Below, one piece after another: positions 1 to 46,009 of a DNA stretch of 64,000 nucleotides. This DNA comes from Lota lota (lineage: Eukaryota; Chordata; Actinopteri; Gadiformes; Lotidae). How positions within the stretch are numbered: the stretch's first letter is position 1; each line of letters begins with the position of its first letter. The stretch covers positions 707,501 through 771,500 of the forward strand of contig JACYXH010000189.1 in the NCBI GenBank assembly GCA_026745465.1, given 5' to 3'. A model generated the notes under the pieces. The model saw only the letters and a list, made by a program, of their open reading frames with translations, was not told the DNA's origin and ran no database searches. The translations under genes and the position numbers were made by a program.

Positions 1-598
1 CAGCTGGACCTGTGATGTCCCCCACCGCAACATAGTGCCTCTCAGGCAGCTGGACCTGTGATGTCCCCCACCGCAACATAGTCCCTCTCAGGCAGCTGGA
101 CCTGTGATGTCCCCCACCGCAACATAGTCCCTCTCAGGCAGCTGGACCTGTGATGTCCCCCACTGCAACATAGTGCCTCTCAGGCAGCTGGACCTGTGAT
201 GTCCCCCACTGCAACATAGTGCCTCTCAGGCAGCTGGACCTGTGATGTCCCCCACTGCAACATAGTGCCTCTCAGGCAGCTGGACCTGTGATGTCCCCCA
301 CTGCAACATAGTCCCTCTCAGGCAGCTGGACCTGTGATGTCCCCCACCGCAACATAGTGCCTCTCAGGCAGCTGGACCTGTGATGTCCCCCACCGCAACA
401 TAGTCCCTCTCAGGCAGCTGGACCTGTGATGTCCCCCACTGCAACATAGTGCCTCTCAGGCAGCTGGACCTGTGATGTCCCCCACTGCAACATAGTGCCT
501 CTCAGGCAGCTGGACCTGTGATGTCCCCCACTGCAACATAGTGCCTCTCAGGCAGCTGGACCTGTGATGTCCCCCACCGCAACATAGTCCCTCTCGGG
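1..598. repeat. 46-bp minisatellite, about 13 copies, truncated by window edge
   Basis: The unit begins CAGCTGGACCTGTGATGTCC and repeats every 46 bp with only a C/T and a G/C variant site. It lies in RARB intronic sequence and continues left of the window. Confidence 0.97.
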
Positions 599-883
599 TG
601 CGTGGACCACTAGAGTCTCTCTCTCCCTCTCTCCCCCTCTCCCCCCTCCTCCCCTCGGGTTTGTGCATCGTCTTCGTCATCTGATAACACGGCCCACAGA
701 GAACCGCTATCTGTAACATCTCACACTGGGGTGCGCCACCCACTTCAGCCCTGCTGGCGGGCTACAAGAAACGTTTGTGTGTAGAGCTGAGGTAGTTGAT
801 ATCACACACGAGCCCAGCATGCATTGCGGGGATCAGCGCGGTCTCAGCAGAGAACCTTGGTTCAAACGGGGGCCTTGGGGGCC

Positions 884-941
884 TTGGGAAAGATGGCCTC
901 CTCAAACGGGGGCCCCTGTTTGAGGAGGCCATCTTTCCCAA
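884..941. repeat. Perfect 24-bp inverted repeat with 10-nt loop
   Basis: The arm at 884-907 (TTGGGAAAGATGGCCTCCTC then AAAC) is the exact reverse complement of 918-941. The loop is GGGGGCCCCT. Could be a MITE end or a hairpin-forming relic. Confidence 0.9.
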
Positions 942-1098
942 CGGTGGGAGCTTCTGTGACGACGAGTTGTGGTTGTCAAAGCAGGTGACGGGTGAGGGAA
1001 GGAGAACCTCTTGTTGGACACATTGAGAGCAGACTTGCTCTCTAGCACCATGACAAACAGACACTTTACAGTGCTGCAATTCATTTGCTGTGGACTTG

Positions 1099-1404
1099 TG
1101 TAGCAATGTACATGCTACACGCCACCTAGGTGGCTTTTACCAGGCTCCCCCAGACAAAGGACGCAGGGTGGTGATGTTGAAAGCCGGTTTATAGTAGAAA
1201 TTTAGTAGTTAATGGTACATGGCCCGGTGCTCCATGTTGCCATGTGGGAGATCTCTCCCTGAGTGTGTGTGTGCGGTGATGGCTGGTTTAACCTGTGCAC
1301 ACTGACTGCTCAATGTGCAACAGGTGTGCAGCCTCACCCAGCTCCAGACTCCAATCAGTCTGACTCGGGCCAGGTGAGGCTGCTTAAACCAGCCATCACC
1401 CACA
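1099..1404 (-). mobile_element. Solo LTR-like element, copy A (inverted)
   Basis: It is similar along its length to 47473-47800 but in opposite orientation. The ends are TGTAGCAA and CCCACA (TG...CA), flanked by ACTTG on the left and ACTTT on the right, an almost matching 5-bp duplication. No internal coding region lies alongside, so it looks like an LTR left by LTR-LTR recombination. Confidence 0.65.
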
Positions 1405-2894
1405 ACTTTTTTTTTTACCAAAGGACTTCTATCTTACTTACTGTCTTCAGTTTGCAAGTTCTGTTGGATGATGATTTGAACAATTTGAATCGCCCTGTTT
1501 TCTGTAGTGAGCTACGGAGGCCTTGGTGATTCCATTTGTTCCAGGGTATGCCAGGAACAAATGAACCACTAATCACCACTAATGCTTCCTATTGACCCAC
1601 GCCTACACGCCCACCGCGGCCGAACCAAGCATGCAGGCCAACACGGAGTTCATCGGGAACAGATAAGGGTTAGGCCACTTGCTCGCGGCCCGCTCTGACA
1701 CTTCTGCACACAAGAGGCCAGGGGCCAAAGCCTCCTGGGTGGACAGACCAGCTCCACTCAGTCAGTCAGTGTTATGTTTGCCGTTTGGATCCCGTCTGTT
1801 CTGGGGTTACCTGACAGAACCAACACTGTCTAGACAAGTCAAGTAGATGTGTAGAGCTTGTAGAGCCCTTAATCCAAGTTACAGTCTCAAAGGGCTTCAC
1901 AGGCCATATCGTACGAGACCCCCGTCTTAAGCACTCTAAAGGCCTTACAGGATAAACCCAGCTTATTAACAAGGAAGAAACCTTGAGATCCTTCCTTCCA
2001 GGACGCTCAGGAGGGCATTAGCATTAGCGCAGATGTCATGTAGCTTCAAACAAGCAAAAGATAGTACATTAAGTTATCGAATAGAATATGAGTAATGGGT
2101 TCAAAATGACTCATGTATTGGAGCTAGTCTGGTTGTGTGGCACACTGAAAAAGTGACCGGTCTGAACATTTATGGTGTTAATCCATCTCGCGTCCCCTAA
2201 CATTGGGGCTCTCTTTCTGAGTATCCAGTGACATTGGGTGCTGCTGCCAAAGGTGCAGCTTACTTCTTTTGGAAAATAATGTTGGTGAGGTCGAACGAAC
2301 ACTTGCCCTTTTCCGCAATCGGATTTCTATATTTCCCGATCAAACCAAAACTGCGCTGACTAGAAAACAACTTAGTCTGCAAAGAACTTCTTCGGTCAGG
2401 GCCAGCCAGAAAGAAAACGGCATATTTTGAAGTATACTGTCGCTGAAGAGACGGACTCAATTTCTCACCCTTTGTCTGCCATATCTTTTGGCCTTGCTCC
2501 ACAGCAGCTGCATTTTGCACTTGACTCATTGGCACTAGAAGTGATAAAATGCCAAACCACACACACACACAAACACACAGACGGAAAGAAAAAACATCAC
2601 CTATGCGAACTTCTGACCTTTCATTTAAAATTGTCATGTGTTTGAAAAAGGCTTTTCACACATTGAATTGAGAGGACTATTCACAATGTGTCTCTCACTC
2701 CAGGTTGGATATAAACAAGCAGTCCTTCTGCACATAGATGATTACTGTAATCATGACTTTTGGTATAAATATGAAAGCATGTGTGCTTTTAAATGTATTG
2801 CGTGTGATGGTGTTGTTGTATATGTGAGAACACTAAATATTGGTTGGTCTTTATGCATGTGTGTGCATGGCGTGGTTGTGGAGGTATGAGAGAG

Positions 2895-3425
2895 CGAGAG
2901 TGTGTGTGTGTGTAGGTGTGTTTGTGTGTGTCTAGGTGTGTGTGTGTGAGTAAAGGTGTGTGTGTATGAGCATGCGAGTGTGTGTGTGTAGGTGTGTGTG
3001 CGTATAGGTGTGTGTGTGTGTGTCTAGGTGTGTTTGTGTGTGTCTAGTTGTGTGTGTGAGTAAAGGTGAGTATGCGGGTGTGTGCGTATAGGTGTGTGTG
3101 TTTGTGTACGAGTATGTGCGCGTGTAGGTGTGTGCGTGTAGGTGTGTGTGTGTTGTAGGTGTGTGTGTGTAGGTGTGTGTGTGTTGTAAGTGTGTTTGTG
3201 TGCTTGTGTATGAGTATGTGCACGTGTAGGTGTGTGCATGTAGGTGTGTGTGTTGTAGGTGTGTGCGTGTTGTAGGTGTGTGCGTGTAGGTGTGTGTGTT
3301 GTAGGTGTGTTTGTGTGCATATAGGTGTGTGTGTGTGTGCGTGTGTGTTGTAGGTGTGTGTGTGTAGGTGTGTGTGTGTGTAGGTGTGTGTGTGTTGTAG
3401 GTGTGTTTGTGTGCATATAGGTGTG
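2895..3425. repeat. Imperfect GT-rich minisatellite
   Basis: About 530 bp of GTGTGT interrupted by AGGTGTGTG and TTGTAGGTGTG motifs, with higher-order periodicity. Confidence 0.9.
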
Positions 3426-3594
3426 TGTCTATGCTGCCCAGCCCCGGCCAGCCGGTGTGAGATCACCGCCAGCAGCCATGTTTTATTCCGTTTCATGTTA
3501 TGCTCGCCTGCCACTCACTGTCAGAGCCAGCCCACTCACATAGCTTCAAAGGCTCTCCTGCCCCATGCCTGCCTCATCTCTTCATTAAAGGACA

Positions 3595-3755
3595 CACGCA
3601 CACACTGTCGCACACACACATTCACCCAGACTCACTCACACACACACTGTCGCACACACACATTCACCCAGACTCACTCACACACACACACACACTGTCG
3701 CACACACATATTCACTCAGACTCACTCTCACACACACATATTCTCACCCAGACTC
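3595..3755. repeat. CA-rich minisatellite
   Basis: Repeating CACACACTGTCGCACACACA and CATTCACCCAGACTCACTCA blocks, ending before a run of about 22 C at 3757-3778. Confidence 0.85.
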
Positions 3756-4050
3756 AACCCCCCCCCCCCCCCCCCCCTCAGAAACAGTGCGATCGGAGTG
3801 TGTTTCTCCTCTGTTCGTCACAGGGAAGGTCAGTGCTTTTGTTACGGTGCTCTCTCTAACTCTCTCTCCTTGTGCAGTTTGAAAAGTAGCTTGAAAATCG
3901 TTTAAAATGTGCGTACCCAAACGTCGTCGTCGAGCCCGTCCCCCCCCCCCCCCCGTCCCCGGTCCTGACGCGCCCTCTTGTCTAAACCCCCTCTCTCTCT
4001 CTCTCTCCTTCCCCCCCCCCCCCACCCCCCCCCCCCCCCGGCCCCCGTAG

Positions 4051-9922
<5,872 letters not shown>

Positions 9923-10326
9923 GGGCTCCTATATGGAGCGGTCGTATAAGCCCAGGAGCCTGGAAGAGGGGTGGGGGGGGGACGACATCTGACACTAACA
10001 TAGAGACATAGGATGAGACTGAATGAATCAAGACGTACGTAGAGACACATGGACACCACCCCCCTGAGAGCCCTTCACGTACCTTACCTTTATCTCTCAC
10101 GTTCCTCTGTCTACGGACCCCCTCCCAGCCAGATGAGCTCTGAGGGAGGATGTGTTGCTTCGGTGGGACTACTTTGAATTGAAACCTGGTGGGACCATCT
10201 CTGGTCCCAGGACTGCTGCACACCCCCTCCACAAACACACAAACACACAAACACACACACACATTACCCCTCTCACACACACACACATTACCCCTCTCAC
10301 ACACACACCAATGACGCACTTGAAAT

Positions 10327-10364
<38 letters not shown>

Positions 10365-11000
10365 TGCTCCTCAGGTCTCCTGTGTAAATTCTTACCTGCA
10401 TGATGGGATTTTAAAAAGTGGGTGTTTTTCTCTCTTCGTCGTCTCTATCTGTTACTCTCTTCCTCTCTTTTACACTCTGTCTCTCGCTCTCTCAAGACCC
10501 TTCTGGTTCGCATATTGTTGGCTGACATTGTATATACCATTGTATGGTCAGGTCTGTTTCTATGACAACATTTTGTGGTGCTTTCTGTCATTGTCTTAAA
10601 TATTATCTTTTAAGGTGATACGTCGAGATGTAAAGTGGGACTACTTGTAAGGCTCCCTTAAAAAAAACGTTATCTAGAATGTTATTGCATATATAGACGT
10701 TACGGAAGTCTAATATTTTATATTTTCTGCTATATTTAAATCTTTTTTTGGTTTTATTCATGTTTAATGTCTATGAATGAGTCCCAGAGGCATCTCCTTC
10801 AAAAGCTGAAGGAATCTCTTCAGCGGTCGTCTCGGGGGAGAGAAGTGCGTTCTATAGATGCTCCTCAGGGCGTCTACTCATCAGAGTCTCATCTTAACCA
10901 TGTAGAAACGCTTCATGGAGCCCACTACATACGATCTGAATGACTAAATCAAAAGCTTATGAAGGTTGAGGACATTTTCAAGCAATTTCCTCTAGTATTT
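9923..11000 (+). other. RARB: Probable RARB 3'UTR and proximal downstream sequence
   Basis: This follows the RARB stop codon directly. It contains CA-rich simple repeats at about 10222-10361 and AT-rich sequence near 10600-10780. I saw no unambiguous AATAAA downstream of the stop, so the cleavage site is not fixed and the right boundary is arbitrary. Confidence 0.4.
10222..10361. repeat. CA-rich simple repeat in RARB 3' region
   Basis: ACACAAACACAC passing into (AC)n, interrupted by ATTACCCCTCTCAC motifs. Confidence 0.9.
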
Positions 11001-12881
11001 TTGATCCAATTTCTGTCTGGAAGTTCTGAAGGAGCCCGTTTGCCGAGTCGAATCAACTTGCTGAACTAAAAAAGTGAATGACAAAAGAAAAGCTTGAAAT
11101 TGGATATAAATGGGTCGTGCTTTTATATCCGTGAATTCTGCACAACTTGGAGAGTTCTTATTAAAGTTCTACCTGCAGCTGACATGTACAGAAGCTGGCT
11201 CGTACAAATCAAATGCACGCGGCCTCCATCTTAAGAGAGGAGGACCAGCAGGCCACTCAAACCACATCACAGCACAGCCGTCACCACCGGTCTAGTTTCC
11301 GTCAACTCGGGGTCAGATGACCATACATACATTGCCTGAAACAGATTTGACTTTAGGAACCGCTCTTGCAGTAACCCGTGTTTCACCCCCCTGGGGTTTA
11401 TCCCTTTTAGTGGTCAGGACGGAGCAGTATTGACCAAGCTTCCTCGAACCAAGTGTCTTTATTTTACACAGTGCAACACAGGGCCAACGCAATCCTTACA
11501 AAGAAACCCCATTCACCAGTCCACTTGTCAGCGATTAACAACTTGGCTGACATCGTGGGAAAGCAGAAGGTGAAACGCACTCGAGATTAAGAAGGATGTT
11601 GTGTTTGGCCTTGCTCTTTAGAAACACTGTGAGTTACAGTGATGCAAAAGGAGATTCTGGACGCCTGTTGTCTCACGTCAAGCAGTGGATCGTCTGGCGG
11701 CTCGCGGCTCTCTGATTGTTTTCGTTCATCGGGTCGCTCATCCGTGCGCGATGGGCGCTACCTGCATGGCCGCTCGTCACGGGCTGATGACCCGGGTATT
11801 GTGGGCGGTCTAACTAAGCACTTAAAAAGGCACTGGGCCTATCGGGTGGGGGGAAAGTAGAGGTCGCATCGAGGATTTGAGGAATTGATATGGCAATGAA
11901 TATGGCATAGACGTAGAAAATTAACTGGCTATCAAAGAGTATGCAAACACATAAATACAACCTCTGGTATATTACCATCACCGGTCAAAAGGGGATTTAT
12001 GCATCGATTAGCTCCTAGTGGTGGAATGTCATCTCATACAGCCAGAAGGCCACTAGTAAGGTAAAGAAAGATCTACTACACAGATCAAGCCAAGCCAATC
12101 AGATAGCTCACAGAGTTTCTGAGGTCTCATCAGCCCAAAGCGAACCATAAGGTTCCCATGGAAACGAGACTTCTGGCTAGACATGGTTAGAGTAATAGAA
12201 ACGAGTTATTTATCATTATCATCCTCAGTCTAGTTTACATCCTCAGACATACTAAACCATATCATAAGGGAAACTCAGCCGATTCAGGGTTTAGTTTAGT
12301 TGATTTAGCTATGTTGGACCATGTTTGAATGTGAATTGTGTCATGACGTTCTTTAGGAATCATATGCAGTGTTAAAGATATACTTTTTTTCTTTGTTTTG
12401 CGCAATGGCGTTGCATCTCGCTGTAACACAGAAGCAACCCCCTCTTCTCTTTGCTTTTGGTTCTCAGTACGTCGCTCTCCTGGTGAGAGATGACAAGGAA
12501 AGTGTGTTTTGTAGTTCTGAAGCGAAAAAAAAAAACACTCAACACAAACACGTTCTCAACCGACAGAATGTGGTCATGCGATGCTGCAGCGTCTGGACCA
12601 GGTGCTCCTTCGTGGCACAACGCTGACCTGCAGCATTTGTATTTGATTTCATGCTGAATGTTGGGCCCGACTGTGACAGTCCTCTGTCTGCAGCATAGCT
12701 AGCTACTCAGTGTAACAGACATAGTAGGTGTGCTTTCTGCGGCTCTGTAGCGAAGCCCCATATTCTACTTCCTGTTTGGAGGAAGACGGGAAGGGGGTCT
12801 TCCCCCAGGTCCTGCCTCCGTTGGCTCACGGTCGTCCGACGAGGTCTCATCTTGCCCTCAGCCCTGGGGGTACCCTCGTAC

Positions 12882-13219
12882 CAGGCTAACCCACAGGCTA
12901 ACCCCCCAGGCTAACCGCTTGGTCACCCAGGCTAACCCCCCAGGCTACCCACACGGTCCCCTCAGGCTAACCGTGCGGTCTCCCCAGGCTAACCCCCTAG
13001 GCTAACCCCCCAGGCTAACCGCGCGGTCATCCAGGCTAACCGCGCGGTCACCCAGGCTAACCCCCCAGGCTAACCACGCGGTCTCCCCAGGCTAACCCCC
13101 AGGCTAACCACGCGGTCATCCAGGCTAACCGCGCGGTCCCCCCAGGCTAACCGCGCGGTCACCCAGGCTAACTGCGCGGTCTCCCCAGGCTAACCGCACG
13201 GTCATCCAGGCTAACCGCG
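12882..13219. repeat. Minisatellite with CAGGCTAACC core
   Basis: About 18-21 bp units of CAGGCTAACC followed by CCC or GCGCGGTCACC variants, imperfectly ordered. Confidence 0.9.
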
Positions 13220-13587
13220 TCGTATTGTCCTCACGGTGGAGGAAACGGACAAGCCGCTGTCGCCTAATCAATCAAATCGACAGCTGTTTGGTTGATCACA
13301 CACACACACTCGCGCCTCGGGCTGTAGAACCTTTAGATATCAGAGTCAAACGGGGGAAGTAGCTCTGCTAAGTCTTGTGTGTTGTGTGAGGTTGTTTTGT
13401 TCCTTCTGAAGATGTCGTCGGCAAACACATTAAAACTAAACATTTTCTTTGTCGTTTTCCTCCGCTACTGGGACAATAACACACGTAGTGTTGCACAGCT
13501 GGTGTAGAAGTACAGAACCTCTTTGAAAACGGCATATTTGATCTCACCGGACGCATGGGGGGAGGGGGGAGGGGGGACCTGGGACCC

Positions 13588-14056
13588 CCAGATGGGCTCT
13601 CCCAGATGGAGACCTTCTGGGAGAGCCCAGAAGGAGACCTTCCCAGACGGAGACCTCCTGGGAGAGCCCAGATGGAGACCTTTGGGCTCTCCCAGACGGA
13701 GACCTCCTGGGGGAGCCCAGATGGAGACCTCCTGGGAGAGCCCAGATGGAGACCTTTGGGCTCTCCCAGACGGAGACCTCCTGGGGGAGCCCAGATGGAG
13801 ACCTCCTGGGAGAGCCCAGATGGAGACCTTTGGGCTCTCCCAGACAGAGACCTCCTGGGGGAGCCCAGATGGAGACCTCCTGGGAGACCTTCCCAGATGG
13901 AGACCTTTGGGCTCTCCCAGACGGAGACCTCCTGGGAGAGCCCAGATGGAGACCTTTGGGCTCTCCCAGATGGAGACCTCCTGGGAGAGCCCAGATGGAG
14001 ACCTTTGGGCTCTCCCAGACGGAGACCTCCTGGGAGACCTTCACAGATGGAGACCT
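13588..14056. repeat. Self-complementary minisatellite
   Basis: Units combine GGGCTCTCCCAGA and CTCCTGGGAGAGCCC, so each unit can fold into a GGGCTCTCCC/GGGAGAGCCC hairpin. The CAGATGGAGACC spacer is shared. Long ORFs on both strands come from this repeat. Confidence 0.93.
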
Positions 14057-14199
14057 TCAGACACAAGCATCCTCACAAAGGCTCTGACGACTCGTCCTTT
14101 GCGGTCAATTGTAAATGTCTTTGTTTGTACATTAACAATGCTTTCTATGTTCATATACTGTTTGACTTTACCATGAGCTGGCAAAGTAATACAATTATA

Positions 14200-14205
14200 T
14201 TTATT
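14200..14205 (-). terminator. Candidate TOP2B poly(A) signal AATAAA
   Basis: TTTATT on the plus strand is AATAAA in the direction of TOP2B transcription, about 645 nt after the stop codon. It is the first canonical hexamer I found in that direction. No cleavage evidence is available. Confidence 0.45.
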
Positions 14206-14648
14206 TTAAAATACCGATGGCGTTTGTGTTCTTCCTCATACTGGTGAGTATGTTTCTGTTAATGAAACAAAGTATCGGCATGGCTACGATGGGAGGGATC
14301 AAAAAGGGGGTACAGAAACAAAAGTGTTTCCATTTGGTTGTTTACTTTCAAGTTCATTTCAAAAAGGTACATATTACTCTTCTTACTAACTGTTAAAGGT
14401 GCTGGGCACACATGTCTACGTTTCTACAGCTGCTTTCGGACAAATACATAACATTTCATGAGAATAATAATTAAAAAAACAACTGCATATGTATATAATA
14501 AAAAGTGTAAAACACCTACACAGTAAAAAAGAAAATACATCAACACCATTAAAAGAACACAGAAGTCAAGTAACCAAAAAAATGAAACTGGGAGGAAAAT
14601 GTACAAAAGTCTGGGAACATGGAGGGGGGGGGGATCTGAGAGGGGCAG

Positions 14649-14846
<198 letters not shown>

Positions 14847-14850
14847 TTGC

Positions 14851-38416
<23,566 letters not shown>

Positions 38417-39000
38417 CTTCCTTTGTGGTCCCTAATTTTCCCAATGCAGATCTCAGAAGGTTTCTAAGCGCCACCGAATTTAAAAGTCCATCAACGATGT
38501 AATTGTGGTTGGTTTAATCCCAAAAGATGAATCCACACTCCATACGTTTATCCAGCCATCATCAAAGGTAAATGGTTCACCGGCATCCGAACGGGCAGAG
38601 TGGAAGGGGAGGGTGACGCGGCTTTTGTTAAAATCGACAAGCGGTGCCACACTAGGCCTTAACTTCCAACAAAGATGCTAACAGAGCTATTTGCTAACAC
38701 ATAAATACTGTACAAAAACGCACATTAAATAGTACATTAGTTAATTATAAAATAATAATAGTGCATTCGAACAACGCCTGGTTAGAATATTCCAAGAACC
38801 CTGGTGGTATAAATACTTTTGATTAAAAAAAATTAAAAAGGTAGCTATCTGCACACACCGTCCGGTTCCGCCATCAGCAACAGACGGCAAATCCCCCACA
38901 GCGAGATTGGCCAATCTACTGCTTTCTTTCCGCGGCACCGGTATCTCGGCCAATCAGAAAGATGTCTGTAGTCCTCCCTGGTCCCCGGAGTACTTTCGAT
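38417..39000 (-). promoter_or_regulatory. TOP2B: TOP2B 5'UTR and promoter region with CCAAT boxes
   Basis: This lies upstream of the TOP2B ATG (38416). Two CCAAT motifs occur: a palindromic GATTGGCCAATC at 38905-38916 and CCAAT at 38950-38954. Mammalian TOP2 promoters are known to depend on NF-Y (CCAAT) and Sp1 sites, so these are reasonable promoter elements. The start site is not visible, and there is no TATA box at a convincing distance. Confidence 0.5.
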
Positions 39001-39138
39001 TTCTGAACGCTAGAGGGCGACATGGATGGGTCTACCAATTCAGCAGCAACAGCAGATGATACGGACTGTACTCTGCAGTGCAGTACGTCCTTGCAGCTCC
39101 TGTTTGAATTAAGCCGGTAACAAATTGGTCAAAATATC

Positions 39139-39650
39139 TTTATTATGGCGATTGCACACGATTTTTAATCACATATACCTAATACCTAATACCCAAAAAA
39201 GCCTAGAGTCAGCCTTTTCGGAAATTATAGTGAATAAACAGGATCATCCCAATCCTTAATTGGACAAGACCGAATAGGAGTTTTGAGAAAAACATGTTAC
39301 AAATCAGTTTCTGAGAAAGATGAGATGAGATTACAAGTAAAATATTAACAAATAATATTTAAATATTTACCATTTGATTTACATGTCTGATACAATCTCT
39401 GAGACATTTTGACTAGTTGAGAGGTGGTTAAATAAAAACAAGTTATGTTCTGTGGCTGGCACAGAAGTACTATTATTTAGCCATGCACCAGTGGTTATTA
39501 ATTTGTCTTGTTAGCAAGGCAAAGAGGAGTCATGACAACCAAATATTATACATTAACAGTAGGAAAAACGGTTAAGCTAGAGCCCCTTCATCCCCACATT
39601 TGTCAGAGCCTGAGGAGTCAAGATGTGCATTCCTCTGGTCCGCCCTGTCC
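39139..39650 (-). other. NGLY1: NGLY1 3'UTR with candidate poly(A) signal
   Basis: This follows the NGLY1 stop codon in the minus direction. AATAAA (TTTATT on the plus strand, 39139-39144) lies about 510 nt after the stop, giving a plausible 3' end a few hundred bases from the TOP2B promoter region. Confidence 0.5.
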
Positions 39651-44608
<4,958 letters not shown>

Positions 44609-45023
44609 GGCTTAGTTTGATTAAATAACGAATAAGTTCTGATGTAATGGCCACCAAGAAGCCTTACTTCCTTCTACATAGGGGTCCTGGCCCTGGTCCT
44701 GACCGAATAACGCCTGAACAAAATAAGTTGCAAAAATAAACAAAACATTACGAAAAAAAAAAAATATATATATATTAACGGTTATTGTTAATTAAATATA
44801 TCTTATCTGATGTGCTGTATGCTACGATAACTTACAGATAGTAACAAAGAAAAAAGACAGGCGTTAACAGAGATTGCCTAACGTTAGCTTGCTAGATCCA
44901 CGATGTTGACAAAGTGGATATATTGACAGGTACTATAAAAGTCCATTTATTTAAACCTTTCTAGGCCTGCGTTTGATCCCCTTCCGTTTGACGCCGAGAG
45001 AGATAAGAATCCACTGCATAAAT
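44609..45023. promoter_or_regulatory. Head-to-head promoter interval of NGLY1 and OXSM
   Basis: Only about 415 bp separate the divergent start codons of NGLY1 (minus) and OXSM (plus), the same arrangement as in human. The interval has no clear TATA box at a usable distance and includes an A-rich/TATATA stretch near 44753-44775. A shared bidirectional promoter is inferred from the geometry. Confidence 0.6.
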
Positions 45024-46009
45024 ATGTCCAGTTTATCATGTTTGGTCAAACGTCACTTGAGTTCCCAGCATATCAGAACTTATATTTACAAGAGGTCGTG
45101 TATAAGTCCAAGCCAAGTCTGGAAACGGCATAGCTCCATATGTCCACGCAGAAGGGTCGTGGTAACCGGCATAGGGGTGGTCTCTCCTCTTGGGACAGGC
45201 ACGTCGGTTCCCTGGGAGCGTTTGATAAACGGTAAGAGTGGAATCGTTGCCCTTGATCCAGAGGAATACAAGTCCATCCCTTGTAAAGTGGCTGCACTTG
45301 TGCCTAGGGGGAATGGGGAAGGAGAGTTTGACGAGGACAGGTTTACCACCCGCTTTGAGAGGAAGGCCATGTCACCAGGGATAGTGATGGCTCTTGGTGC
45401 GGCGCAGCTGGCACTAGATGACGCAGGGTGGTCTCCCCAAACCCCTGAGGAACAGCTGAATACAGGGGTGGCTGTGGGCATGTCCATGGTGGACGTAGAG
45501 GAATTAAGTAGAACTGCAGTTCTCTTGCAAACTAAGGGCTACACCAAAGTAAGCCCCTTCTTCATGCCTCGCATCCTCGTCAACATGGCTGCAGGTCACA
45601 TCAGCATAAAACACAGGTTGAAGGGGCCGAACCATGCCGTATCAACAGCATGCACTACAGGGGCCCATGCCGTCGGCGATGCGGCCAGATTCATCGCTCA
45701 CGGGGACGCTGATGCGATGCTCTGCGGCGGGGCAGAGGCCTGTGTGTGTCCTCTGGCGTTGGCAGGCTTTGCCCGGGCTCGGGCCCTGGCCACTAAGTGG
45801 AACCACGCCCCCCGACTGGCCTCCAGGCCGTTCCATCCAGAGAGGGACGGCTTTGTGATGGGCGAGGGGGCCAGCGTGGTGCTGCTGGAGGAGCTGGGCC
45901 ACGCAGAGAGGAGGGGGGCGAGGATCTACGCAGAGGTCCTGGGCTACGGACTCTCCGGGGAGGCCTTCCACATCACTTCCCCCAGCGAGGACGGGGACGG
46001 CGCGCTCAG
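45024..46009 (+). CDS. OXSM: OXSM coding exon 1
   Basis: Encodes the presequence and the N-terminal thiolase half: [81 protein letters not shown], and it ends EDGDGALR. The donor is GTGCTC at 46010. The frame remains open beyond the donor through the intronic minisatellite, which would mislead simple ORF calling. Confidence 0.95.

Larger units (their letters stand above)
599..4050. other. RARB intron sequence, no exon seen
   Basis: Apart from a palindrome, a solo LTR and GT/CA-rich simple repeats (2895-3425, 3595-3755, C-run at about 3757-3778), I see no splice-bounded ORF resembling RAR. A fragment near 1845-1935 resembles repetitive fish sequence but is too short to classify. Confidence 0.6.
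11001..14199. other. Intergenic space between convergent RARB and TOP2B
   Basis: No coding exon recognised. The segment at 11390-11870 has mixed base composition and may be repetitive but has no recognisable ends. Two minisatellites occupy 12882-13219 and 13588-14056. Confidence 0.5.

Noticed and set aside
3044-3514. Thr/His-repeat minus-strand ORFs
   Set aside because: CA-rich simple repeat translation.
13523-14247. Overlapping ORFs on both strands (GDLLGEPRWRP / SPSGRAQRS)
   Set aside because: Shadow translation of a self-complementary minisatellite.
44973-45023. Upstream extension of OXSM by 17 codons
   Set aside because: The extension starts at TTG, not ATG. The first ATG at 45024 gives a normal mitochondrial presequence.
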